DNA from: Actinomadura rudentiformis
GTDB taxonomy: Bacteria > Actinomycetota > Actinomycetes > Streptosporangiales > Streptosporangiaceae
Direction: 5' to 3'
Length of the DNA stretch: 64,000 nt
NCBI RefSeq assembly: GCF_008923185.1
Contig: NZ_WBMT01000028.1
Span: 105,514 to 169,513 of the forward strand
Shown here: piece after piece, positions 1-7,234 of the stretch
How the letters are laid out: the number at the start of each line of letters is the position of its first letter
Numbering within the stretch: position 1 is the first letter of the stretch
Made by a program: the position numbers and the translations under genes
Notes under the pieces: model-generated
What the model was told of the DNA's origin: nothing
The model's database searches: none
The model's input: only the letters and a program-made list of their open reading frames with translations

Positions 1-1
1 C

Positions 2-261
2 CCCGCCGACGCGTTCACAGGCCGCGGCTACGTGTACTCGGGTGGCGGGTTGGATGACATCCTCGCCCATGCCGCCCGGCTGTTGGACGCGGGATTCCCG
101 GCGACCGCCCTGGTGGAGCTCACGACGCCTCCCACGAGGACCACGACTGGTTCGCTGACCTGCACCCGCTCTGGGCACGCGCGTGCCATGACATCAGCCG
201 TCCCCAATTCGCGGCCCGACGCGAAACGATGCTCTCGATGCACAAACGTCTCCAGTGCTGA
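2..261 (+). pseudogene. Unknown gene fragment, cut by window edge and frameshifted
   Basis: The frame open from base 2 reads ...GYVYSGGGLDDILAHAARL to about base 130. Continuing codon-like sequence (SHEDHDWFADLHPLWAR...) is then in a different frame and stops with TGA at 259-261. One additional base in the C-rich stretch near 128-133 would join the two. The family is not recognised. The 5' part lies outside the window, so it cannot be said whether the whole gene is dead or this is a single sequencing or assembly error. Confidence 0.4.
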
Positions 262-982
262 GAGCCGCGATTCTTCTATCTGAAGTCAGTGACGTACTCA
301 TGAACGAACCAGCCCCACCCCTGTCGGTTATACGTCCACCGGAAAGCGCATCGTCCGAAGGGCAAGGATCAGGCTGGGGAGCGCCCGAAAGTCGATGAGG
401 ACGCATGTGGCTTTGTTGCTGTACTTCGGTGTTGTAGCGCAGATATGCTGCATCTTATTCCGCTTCGTATTCAGTCACTCGAAGCAGGACCTGACGTGGC
501 CGAGCAACCGGCCGGGGCCATGTGCCGCCGTGTAGGCCAGTGCTCTGACCACATATGTCGGGGCATCCTGGGGAGCGCTCCCACTCACATCCGCGCCCGA
601 ACGGGCGCTGATGCCGGCCAAGCGGCCCATTCTCGTGAACGTCCAGCCGTACGCCTCTGACCTGCGGATTATTTGTCCAGCAAGATCTGTACGCCTCTTG
701 GACGAAGTTTTCTGGCGGGGGAACGACGGTGCGTGCCAACGTTGCCGTGCAGCAACCGGCCGGTCGCGCTCCCCGCTCCGGGCCACCTTCGTTCCGGCTT
801 GGGTCCCGTGCGTTCACCTCGCACAGTAGTTCACCCGAGTCATGGAGCGAACGGCGGTCCGAATGTGCCCGGCCAAACCCCCCTCACCTGCGTTTTGCAG
901 CCCTGGCTGGAAGGCGCACCGAACACTCCCTCAGTAGCCCGTACTTTCTTCGCGCACAGCTCTGAAGGGGAAGGAGCACTTC
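262..982. other. Intergenic region without a convincing gene
   Basis: About 720 bases. Several short open frames exist on both strands but none has a good start signal and a family-like product. A minus-strand stretch around 475-600 (…DAPTYVVRALAYTAAHGPGR…) looks faintly like a decayed C-terminus of unknown origin. The right end carries the promoter region and the AAGGAG ribosome site (971-976) of the downstream secreted protein. Confidence 0.5.
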
Positions 983-1870
983 GTGAAATCGTTCAACCGG
1001 ATCCTCACCGCATCGGTCGCCACGTTGGCACTCGGTGGGGCGGTCGCCGCGACCGCATTGCCCGCCCAGGCGGCGAGCCGCAACGGCAAGTGCGAGACCG
1101 GCGAGTTCTGCCTTTACTTCAACAGCAACACCAAGGGATCGGTCTCGGACTTCACAGGCTCGGTCGCCGACTACGGTGCCAAGCAGCCCTCGTGCTTCGA
1201 CTTCAAGGGCGCGGGTGCCGGCAAGGGCAAGTGCGTGAAGAACCAGGCTGCTTCGGTGTGGAACCGCAGCAAGAAGACCGTCCGGGTCTACTTCAACAGC
1301 AACTACGGCGGCAGGTACCAGGACTTCAAGGCGGGCGCCAAGGGCAACCTGAACTCCGGCCTGAAGAACCAGAACGCCTCGCACCAGTTCTCCCCGTCAT
1401 CGCGTACGAACATGACGCGCGCGGTGTACAGGCCCCAAACCGGCCGGATCACCGCCGGCTTCGACGGCTACAAGAACACCCCCGGCCGGCACGAAGGCAT
1501 CGACTTCGCCCGCGGCATCGGCGCGGATGTCCGCGCCCTGACGTCCGGCAAGATCATCTACATCGCGCGCGGGCGTAACGGCAGCGGTGGTCTCTCCACG
1601 ATCTCCATCTACAACGCCTCGTTGAAGAAGACGGTGATCTACCTGCACTCCGCGCCGCGGGCCTCCCTGCGCGTCGGTCAGACGATCAGCAAGGGCCAGA
1701 TCATCGCCGACGAGGCATGGCGTGGAGTCTCGGGCCCCTCGGGCGCGCACACCCACATCGAGATGCGCCCTGGACGCCAGTTGCGCGCAGCCAAGAGCGT
1801 CAACGACTGGAAGCTGGAGAACCCGAACCCGACCCGGTTCTGGAACTCCCAGGGCTACAACGTCCGATAG
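983..1870 (+). CDS. Secreted I36-domain / M23 metallopeptidase protein
   Basis: A 295-aa exported protein. Residues 1-30 form a typical signal peptide ending in LPAQA/AS. Residues about 31-135 are a peptidase-inhibitor family I36-like domain with paired cysteines (GKCETGEFCLYF..., SCFDF, GKCVKN). Residues about 150-290 are a LytM/M23 zinc endopeptidase domain with the metal-binding HxxxD (HEGID, near 170-174) and HxH (HTH, near 256-258) motifs. M23 enzymes cut peptidoglycan cross-bridges, so the likely site of action is the cell wall; the I36 domain may regulate proteases or bind the wall. Start GTG at 983 has AAGGAG seven bases upstream. The next gene, 35 bases downstream, shares the same N-terminal half, pointing to a tandem duplication with different C-terminal domains. 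Confidence 0.85.
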   Translation: MKSFNRILTASVATLALGGAVAATALPAQAASRNGKCETGEFCLYFNSNTKGSVSDFTGSVADYGAKQPSCFDFKGAGAGKGKCVKNQAASVWNRSKKTVRVYFNSNYGGRYQDFKAGAKGNLNSGLKNQNASHQFSPSSRTNMTRAVYRPQTGRITAGFDGYKNTPGRHEGIDFARGIGADVRALTSGKIIYIARGRNGSGGLSTISIYNASLKKTVIYLHSAPRASLRVGQTISKGQIIADEAWRGVSGPSGAHTHIEMRPGRQLRAAKSVNDWKLENPNPTRFWNSQGYNVR

Positions 1871-1905
1871 CGCACCCGGGCCTCTAACAGAAGAAAAGGA
1901 CAACA

Positions 1906-2856
1906 GTGTCAACACGAACTGGAAGGCTGTTCTCGCGGTTCGCCGCGACGACCACCGCGATGGCGCTCGGTGGGGCGTTCCTCGTCACCGCCACCGTATC
2001 GCCCGCTTCGGCGGCGGCCCGCAACGGCAAGTGTGAGGTCGGGGAGTTCTGCCTCTACTACAACAGCGGCAACAAGGGGTCGGTCTCGGACTTCACCGGC
2101 TCGATCCCTGACTACAAGGCCAAGCAGCCCTCGTGCTACGAGTTCAAGGGTGCGGGCGCCGGCAAGGGCAAGTGCGTCAAGAACAGCGCCGCCTCGGTCT
2201 GGAACCGCACCAAGAAGACCGTCACGGTCTACTTCAACAGCAATTACCGTGGCAGGTCCCAGTCCTTCAAGGCAGGCGCCAAGGGCAACCTGAACGCCGG
2301 CCTGAAGAACCAGAACGCCTCGCACAGGATCGGTTCCCCGCCGCCGAACAAGTGCAAGACCGACGGCACGAACACCAAGCTGCCCTCCTCGATCCTCGTG
2401 TACCGAGTGGGTCTCAAGCGCGTGGACCGGGTGCCGTTCAAGACCTACGTCAAGAATGTCCTGCCCAACGAGTGGATCACGAGCTGGCCGAGGGAGTCCC
2501 TGCGGGCCGGGGCGATGGCCGTCAAGAGCTACGCCTGGTGGTGGGCGCTCCACTCGACCCGCAAGACGTCGTGGGGCCAGTGCTTCGACGTCTACGACAA
2601 CACCAACAGCCAGGTCTACAGGCCCGGCTCCGCGAAGGCCGTGACCAACGCCGCGGTGGACGCGACGTGGGGCAAGCGGATCAACCGCAACGGGAAGATC
2701 TTCATGGCCCAGTACTGCGCGACGACGACCGCGTGCGGCGCGTGGCGCACCGGTGACTGGATGTCGCAGTACGGCTCCCGCGACAAGGCCCGTGCAGGCT
2801 GGGGCTACGCCAGGATCCTCAAGGCCTACTACAGGAACATCACCATCAGGCCGTAA
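1906..2856 (+). CDS. Secreted I36-domain / SpoIID-like protein
   Basis: A 316-aa exported protein. The signal peptide is residues 1-36 (…VSPASA/AARNGK). The I36-like domain (37-143) is nearly the same as in the preceding gene. The C-terminal half (about 150-316) resembles the SpoIID/LytB family: NVLPNEWI, then SLRAGAMAVKSYAWWW, and SQYGSRDKARAGWGYARIL near the end. SpoIID enzymes are lytic transglycosylases acting on denuded peptidoglycan, so wall remodelling is inferred. GTG at 1906 is preceded by AAAAGGA. It probably forms a two-gene operon with the M23 protein, and a strong hairpin terminator lies downstream. Activity of this SpoIID domain is not shown by sequence alone. Confidence 0.8.
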   Translation: MSTRTGRLFSRFAATTTAMALGGAFLVTATVSPASAAARNGKCEVGEFCLYYNSGNKGSVSDFTGSIPDYKAKQPSCYEFKGAGAGKGKCVKNSAASVWNRTKKTVTVYFNSNYRGRSQSFKAGAKGNLNAGLKNQNASHRIGSPPPNKCKTDGTNTKLPSSILVYRVGLKRVDRVPFKTYVKNVLPNEWITSWPRESLRAGAMAVKSYAWWWALHSTRKTSWGQCFDVYDNTNSQVYRPGSAKAVTNAAVDATWGKRINRNGKIFMAQYCATTTACGAWRTGDWMSQYGSRDKARAGWGYARILKAYYRNITIRP

Positions 2857-2926
2857 CCACCAAAGGTAGTCCGACTCATCGGCGTCTCGCTCTCCCTCAC
2901 AGGGCGCCGTAGCTGAACGGGCAGCC

Positions 2927-2961
2927 AAAGAGCCCCCTTCCAATTCGGAAGGGGGCTCTTT
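2927..2961 (+). terminator. Rho-independent-type hairpin terminator
   Basis: A perfect 15-bp stem (AAAGAGCCCCCTTCC, loop AATTC, GGAAGGGGGCTCTTT) with T-rich right side. It lies 70 bases after the SpoIID-like gene and just before the convergent NTF2-like gene, so it may serve both directions. Confidence 0.9.
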
Positions 2962-2965
2962 CAAT

Positions 2966-2981
2966 CTGTCGGGGTGGCGGG
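2966..2981 (-). repeat. 16-nt copy of the tRNA-Pro 3'-end word
   Basis: CTGTCGGGGTGGCGGG is identical to bases 13631-13646, the acceptor-stem end of the partial tRNA-Pro copy beside the integrase, in the same orientation. A shorter copy (14 nt) is at 8852-8865. It may be a footprint of an earlier recombination at the tRNA site, or coincidence. Confidence 0.35.
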
Positions 2982-3491
2982 TCACTCCTCCCGTCTCACG
3001 ACGCCTTTGGCGGTGACGCCGTCCAGGGAGCCAGAGAACCACATCGGCCGGTGCTGGACCTGGGACAGCCGCCAGCCCTCGGCCGTCCGGGTCGCCTCGA
3101 AACGCGAGCGTCCACCAACCTGTGCGGTGGCTTCGGGTGCGAGCGCTCCGGGCGCGGCAGTGCTGGGCGCGATGGTGAGCAGCATGTTGGTGTGGACGAC
3201 GGCGTGGTCGCCGTCCAACTCGACCAAGGGGTTGGTGACCAGGTGATGGTGGCGCTGGTCGGGTGTTTGGTTGCGGGTGGCCAGCGCGATCACGCGGTCG
3301 ATGCCCTGCACCTGGCCGGCGGGTGTGTCGGCGCCGACGTCATCGGCGAAGACGGATCGTGGGTCGCCGATGCCTTCGTCCAGCCACCGGTAGAGCCGGC
3401 GGATCAGGTCAGTGACCTCGACGCGGTCCGTCAGCTCTTGAAGCTGCCGCTGGAGCTGATGGACGTCGGTGTCGTGAGAGATGCCGGTCAT
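2982..3491 (-). CDS. NTF2/SnoaL-like domain protein
   Basis: A 169-aa protein starting MTGISHDTDV. The pattern (N-terminal helix TDRVEVTDLIRRLYRWLDEG, then beta strands HAVVHTNMLLT and SRFEATRTAEGWRLSQVQHR) is that of the nuclear transport factor 2 / SnoaL-like fold, which covers small polyketide cyclases, isomerases and ligand-binding proteins; the substrate cannot be predicted. The open frame extends further upstream (to 3896), but that extension runs through the tandem repeat region and looks non-coding, so ATG at 3491 is preferred. The gene diverges from the GAF/Fis regulator, with the repeat cluster between them, suggesting it is regulated by or with it. Confidence 0.75.
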   Translation of the reverse strand: MTGISHDTDVHQLQRQLQELTDRVEVTDLIRRLYRWLDEGIGDPRSVFADDVGADTPAGQVQGIDRVIALATRNQTPDQRHHHLVTNPLVELDGDHAVVHTNMLLTIAPSTAAPGALAPEATAQVGGRSRFEATRTAEGWRLSQVQHRPMWFSGSLDGVTAKGVVRREE

Positions 3492-3540
3492 GGGGCCCTT
3501 CGGAGTTGGAAACAGCGAGAACCAGCGTTGGTCATGCCCA

Positions 3541-3640
3541 CGTTGGTTAAGCCAACGATAGCGGCAACCCAAGGCGCACCGCACGTGCGGCACGTGCATG
3601 CCCGTGCGGCACGTGCATGCCCGTGCGGCACGTGCATGCG
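3541..3640. repeat. Divergent regulatory region: inverted repeat and three 19-nt tandem repeats
   Basis: The 425-base gap between the divergent NTF2-like and regulator genes holds an inverted repeat CGTTGG-N5-CCAACG at 3541-3557 and three direct copies of a 19-nt unit CGTGCGGCACGTGCATGCC at 3584-3602, 3603-3621 and 3622-3640 (the third ends in G). Each unit contains the palindromes GCACGTGC and GCATGC. Head-to-tail palindromic units between divergent genes suggest an operator array for cooperative binding, perhaps by the adjacent Fis-type regulator; this is inferred. Confidence 0.75.
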
Positions 3641-3916
3641 TGCGCGCCGATCGCGGGGCAATCAGCGCCCACTCGCGGCACGGCCACCCCCTGCACATGC
3701 TCTTCCGGGGGTATTCCGAACGTCGTGCTGAAGACCATCGCCTGCGGCCATTTCGCCGCCGAGCGACCTCGGGCCCTGCAGAACATGCACATCGCGCACC
3801 TGTCCGCGGCTCAAGCGGAAAACGGACATGGGTTCCCCAGCCCGACTGATCCCCGTACTCTGCGTACATCAGCGCCAAGCCGCGAGAATGCGGCATGTAG
3901 TTCGCCGGAGGTCGCT

Positions 3917-5581
3917 GTGCAGCCCAGTGACATGCTCCGTCCGGAGATCGCCCGCTCCTGGTGGCGCTCCGAAATGAGCGGGCTCAGCCCCGAGGCTCCC
4001 AACCTGCGCGTCGAGCCGGACGCGGTGGACCGGCGCAGCCGTCTGGCGGCGGCCGCCGAGCCCGTGCTCGCCGAACTCGCCGAGCAGCTCGGCGACGATG
4101 GCTTCTGCGTACTGTTCACCGACCGCGAGTCACGGATCGTGGACATGCCCATCGGAGCCGGGCAGCTGCGCGACCGGCTGGAGGGGCTCGGAGTGGTGGC
4201 GGGCGGGGTCTTCCTGGAGGAGACCACGGGGACGAACTCGATCGCCACGGCACACGAGCTGCGCCGTGGTGTCGCGGTACATGGTGAGGAGCACTACCTG
4301 GAGCCGTTCAAACGGTTCAGCTGCTACGGGCATCCGATCATCCACCCGGTGACCCGCCGCCTGGTGGGCGTCCTCGACATCACCTGTGACACCGGGAACG
4401 ACTCTCCCTTGCTCGCCCCGCTCATCGCACGCGCGGCCCGCGACATCGAGGAACGGCTGTTGCAGTCCACGCGGCGCGCCGAACAGCGGATGCTGGCGGC
4501 CTTCCAGGCGGCGGCGGCAGGCCGCAGCCGGCCGGTGCTCGTGCTCGGCGAGGGCGTGGTGCTGGCGAATCCCTCCGCTGTGGAGCTCCTCGACCCCGTA
4601 GATCACATCCGGCTACGAGAACTCGCGGTCGGCATCGTCCACCGGGGCATCGGATCGCCGCCGCCCCACACGGTCCGTTCGGTCGAGCTTGCCTCTGGGC
4701 GAGAAGTCTCCGTCCGGTTCCAGGCGGTCGCGCCTGGGGCGGAGGGCGTGCTCTTTGAGTTCGACAAGCCGGACGGGACGGGCGCGACGGCCCGGATCGT
4801 CGGCTCCGCCAGGCGTCCCGGCGTACGGACCACGGAGCCCGTGCCGGGAATGCCCGTGTACGTCGGCGGGGAACCCGGAACAGGCCGCACCAGGACGGTG
4901 CAGTCACTGGTGGATGGGGGCCGCACACGGATCGTCACCTTGGAAGCGTCGGAAGTCGCCGTACATGGCGAGACCGCCTGGCTCGCCGACCTGGAGAGTA
5001 CTGCGGACGACCAACCGGCCTTGCTGGTCGTCGAGGACGTACAACTGCTGCCTGACACCTGCGCCGTCCGCCTCCGCCGGCTCATCGAACGACCAGGCCT
5101 GTGGATCGCCCTGACCGGTGCCCCCCTCGCCGAACTCACCGGCCAGGGGGCCGCACTGGCCGCCGCCTGCCCGGCTCACATCGATCTGCCGACGCTGCGG
5201 GAACGTACGGAGGAGCTGCCGGAACTCGTCCGGGCAATGCTCGACAGCCTGGGAGCCGGCGACCGGCTGCGCTTCACGCCGGCCGCGCTGGCGGCCCTCG
5301 CAGGCCACCCGTGGCCCGGCAACCTGAGCGAATTGAACGCGGTCGTCCGGGCGGTCGCCGGGCACCGCTCGGTGGGCGACATCACCCCCTGGGACCTGCC
5401 GGAGGGGTACCGGATCAGCCCACGTCGGCGCAGCATGACGCCGCTGGAGCGCGCCGAACACGACGCGATCGCGGCCGCGCTGCGCGAGTGCGGCGGCAAC
5501 AAGCTGCATGCCGCGAAGCGCCTGGGAATCAGCCGCACCACTCTCTACAACCGCATGCGCACCCTGCAGATCACCACCTGA
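3917..5581 (+). CDS. GAF-domain / Fis-type HTH transcriptional regulator (AcoR-like)
   Basis: A 554-aa cytoplasmic regulator. An N-terminal helical segment (MLRPEIARSWWRSEMSGL) is followed by a GAF sensor domain (about 50-210, with FLEETTGTNSIA and GVLDITCD), a central region that resembles a degenerate AAA+ domain (GGEPGTGRTRTVQSL instead of a normal Walker A, and no GAFTGA loop), and a C-terminal Fis helix-turn-helix (NKLHAAKRLGISRTTLYNRM). The lack of the sigma-54 contact loop fits actinobacterial AcoR-like proteins that act without sigma-54. GTG at 3917 has GGAGG at 3907-3911; longer in-frame extension runs into the repeats and was not used. It precedes an alcohol dehydrogenase and an aldehyde dehydrogenase, the usual targets of this family. 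Confidence 0.85.
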   Translation: MQPSDMLRPEIARSWWRSEMSGLSPEAPNLRVEPDAVDRRSRLAAAAEPVLAELAEQLGDDGFCVLFTDRESRIVDMPIGAGQLRDRLEGLGVVAGGVFLEETTGTNSIATAHELRRGVAVHGEEHYLEPFKRFSCYGHPIIHPVTRRLVGVLDITCDTGNDSPLLAPLIARAARDIEERLLQSTRRAEQRMLAAFQAAAAGRSRPVLVLGEGVVLANPSAVELLDPVDHIRLRELAVGIVHRGIGSPPPHTVRSVELASGREVSVRFQAVAPGAEGVLFEFDKPDGTGATARIVGSARRPGVRTTEPVPGMPVYVGGEPGTGRTRTVQSLVDGGRTRIVTLEASEVAVHGETAWLADLESTADDQPALLVVEDVQLLPDTCAVRLRRLIERPGLWIALTGAPLAELTGQGAALAAACPAHIDLPTLRERTEELPELVRAMLDSLGAGDRLRFTPAALAALAGHPWPGNLSELNAVVRAVAGHRSVGDITPWDLPEGYRISPRRRSMTPLERAEHDAIAAALRECGGNKLHAAKRLGISRTTLYNRMRTLQITT

Positions 5582-5620
5582 GCCGTCGGAGAGACGTCCG
5601 GCTCGTGGATCACGGCGACC

Positions 5621-5646
5621 GGACACGGGCCCCGTTCGAAGTGTCC
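5621..5646. promoter_or_regulatory. Possible activator site upstream of the alcohol dehydrogenase
   Basis: GGACAC (5621-5626) and GTGTCC (5641-5646) form an inverted repeat with a 14-base spacer, 74 bases before the start codon of the alcohol dehydrogenase and directly after the regulator gene. The layout suits a dimeric Fis-type activator; the assignment is inferred. Confidence 0.4.
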
Positions 5647-5719
5647 ACGAATTGAACAGTTGGGAGGGGACGCGCGGTCTTACTTTTCCGGTGAGTCACC
5701 AACGGAAAGGAGCCGCAAC

Positions 5720-6823
5720 ATGCAGATCACCGCCGCGCTGACCGAGACCGAGGGTGCGCCCTTCACCCTGGCGCCCCTCAGCCTGGACGATCCGCGCCCC
5801 GGCGAGGTCGTCGTCAAGATGGTGAGCTCCGGGGTGTGCCACACCGACCTCATCGTCCGCGACCAGTGGTACCCGGTTCCCCTGCCCGCCGTGCTCGGCC
5901 ATGAGGGCGCCGGTGTCGTGGAGGCCGTCGGTGACGGAGTGACCTTGGCCGCCCCCGGCGACCACGTCGTCCTCACGTTCCAGTCCTGCGGGAGCTGCCG
6001 CACGTGTCTGCAGGGCCGCCCGGCCTACTGCGACCAGTTCTTCGCATGCAACTTCGCAGGCTCCCGGCTCGACGGCAGCACGCCGCTGCACCGAGAGTCA
6101 GGCGACGGCGTGCACGGTGTGTTCTTCGGCCAGTCCGCCTTCGCGACCTACGCTCTCGCCTCCGAGCGCAACGTGGTCAAAGTAGACCCTGCCGCGCCTC
6201 TGGAACTGCTCGGCCCGCTCGGCTGCGGCATCCAGACCGGCGCGGGCGCCGTCCTCAACTCGCTCAAGGCCCCGGCGGGCAGCAGCATCGCCATCTTCGG
6301 CGCGGGATCGGTCGGCCTGAGCGCCGTCATGGGCGCCGTCGTCGCGGGTTGCACCACCATCGTCGCCGTCGACCTCAACGACCAGCGCCTGGAGCTGGCC
6401 AAGGAGGTCGGCGCCACCCACGTCATCAACGGCGCGGCGGGCGACACGGTGGCCGCTCTCCAAGACCTCACCGGCGGCCTCGGCCTCGACTTCACGGTGG
6501 ACACCACCGCGGTCCCGGCCGTGCTGCGACAGGCGGCGGACGCCCTCAACCAGGGCGGCACCTGCGGACTGATCGGCGCCGCCGCACTCGGCACCGAGGT
6601 GTCCCTCGACATGTCCTCGCTTCTCTTCGGCCGCAGCGTGCGCGGCATCGTCGAGGGCGACAGCGTGCCGCAGCTGTTCATCCCCAAGCTCGTCGACCTG
6701 TACCAGCAGGGCCGCTTCCCCTTCGACAAGCTGATCAAGACGTACGCCTTCGAGGACATCAACCAGGCCGTTGAGGACTCCGAAAAGGGCACCACGCTCA
6801 AGCCCGTCCTCACCTTCGCCTGA
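5720..6823 (+). CDS. Zinc-dependent NAD(P) alcohol dehydrogenase (aryl-alcohol type)
   Basis: A 367-aa medium-chain dehydrogenase. Visible features are the catalytic zinc ligands (C40-H41, GHE at about 60-62, and a later cysteine in LLGPLGCGIQTG), the four-cysteine structural zinc lobe (CGSCRTCLQGRPAYC), and the Rossmann motif GAGSVGL (near 197). Length and motifs fit the benzyl/aryl-alcohol dehydrogenase group, which oxidises an alcohol to the aldehyde with NAD+. The aldehyde dehydrogenase downstream would take the product to the acid. ATG at 5720 has AAAGGAG eight bases upstream; the upstream extension of the frame is not supported. The exact alcohol is not predictable. Confidence 0.85.
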   Translation: MQITAALTETEGAPFTLAPLSLDDPRPGEVVVKMVSSGVCHTDLIVRDQWYPVPLPAVLGHEGAGVVEAVGDGVTLAAPGDHVVLTFQSCGSCRTCLQGRPAYCDQFFACNFAGSRLDGSTPLHRESGDGVHGVFFGQSAFATYALASERNVVKVDPAAPLELLGPLGCGIQTGAGAVLNSLKAPAGSSIAIFGAGSVGLSAVMGAVVAGCTTIVAVDLNDQRLELAKEVGATHVINGAAGDTVAALQDLTGGLGLDFTVDTTAVPAVLRQAADALNQGGTCGLIGAAALGTEVSLDMSSLLFGRSVRGIVEGDSVPQLFIPKLVDLYQQGRFPFDKLIKTYAFEDINQAVEDSEKGTTLKPVLTFA

Positions 6824-6836
6824 GCGGCGGACAGCG

Positions 6837-6944
6837 ATGTTCCTCTCGTACGAGGGCGCCCTGGCGGAGCTGGAACCGCCCCCCGACAGCGTGATGTCCG
6901 AGCACCTGCCGACGCACCAGATCCGCGGATCCGCGCACCACTAA
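6837..6944 (+). CDS. Possible 35-aa small protein
   Basis: An open frame MFLSYEGALAELEPPPDSVM... of 35 codons starts 13 bases after the alcohol dehydrogenase stop and ends inside the first 24-nt repeat. It has codon use like its neighbours but a weak ribosome site. It could be a tiny coupled gene, or only a remnant of a longer decayed one. Confidence 0.25.
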   Translation: MFLSYEGALAELEPPPDSVMSEHLPTHQIRGSAHH

Positions 6945-7047
6945 GACGGATGATCCGCGCACCGATCAGGCGGGCGATCCACGCACCGCTCAGGCGTGTG
7001 ATCTGCGCACCGAACAGACGGGTGATCCGCGCACCAATCACATCCCT
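6928..7047. repeat. Five imperfect 24-nt tandem repeats
   Basis: Units begin at 6928, 6952, 6976, 7000 and 7024, each starting GATCYGCGCACC or a close variant and followed by a less conserved 12-nt half (for example GATCAGGCGGGC); a sixth unit breaks off at 7048. The period is a multiple of three, so all frames stay open across it on both strands, but no start or ribosome site supports a real repeat protein. It lies between the alcohol and aldehyde dehydrogenase genes and could be an operator array or a replication-slippage repeat. No spacers are present, so it is not a CRISPR array. Confidence 0.85.
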
Positions 7048-7234
7048 GATCGGCGAGAACAGTCACCCCTCCCGCCGCACCCTGCACCGGCGGTTGGTGC
7101 GCGCCATGCCCGCGCGATCCGCAGCGAGGTGATCCCCGGAGCCGGCCACACCTCCTCCATGTCGACCCGCCGAACGCCTCAGCAGCGGCCGTGTGCCGCG
7201 TCACCACCCGCCCGAGCCCTCTAGGAGCCGACCA

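Noticed and set aside
1909..3042. Long minus-strand open frame opposite the SpoIID-like gene
   Set aside because: It is antisense to a gene with signal peptide and known domains, and its product is low-complexity and without family features.
3584..3640. CRISPR or coding repeat
   Set aside because: Only three contiguous 19-nt units in a divergent promoter region; better explained as operators.
6928..7047. CRISPR array
   Set aside because: The 24-nt units are directly adjacent, with no unique spacers, and no cas genes are nearby.
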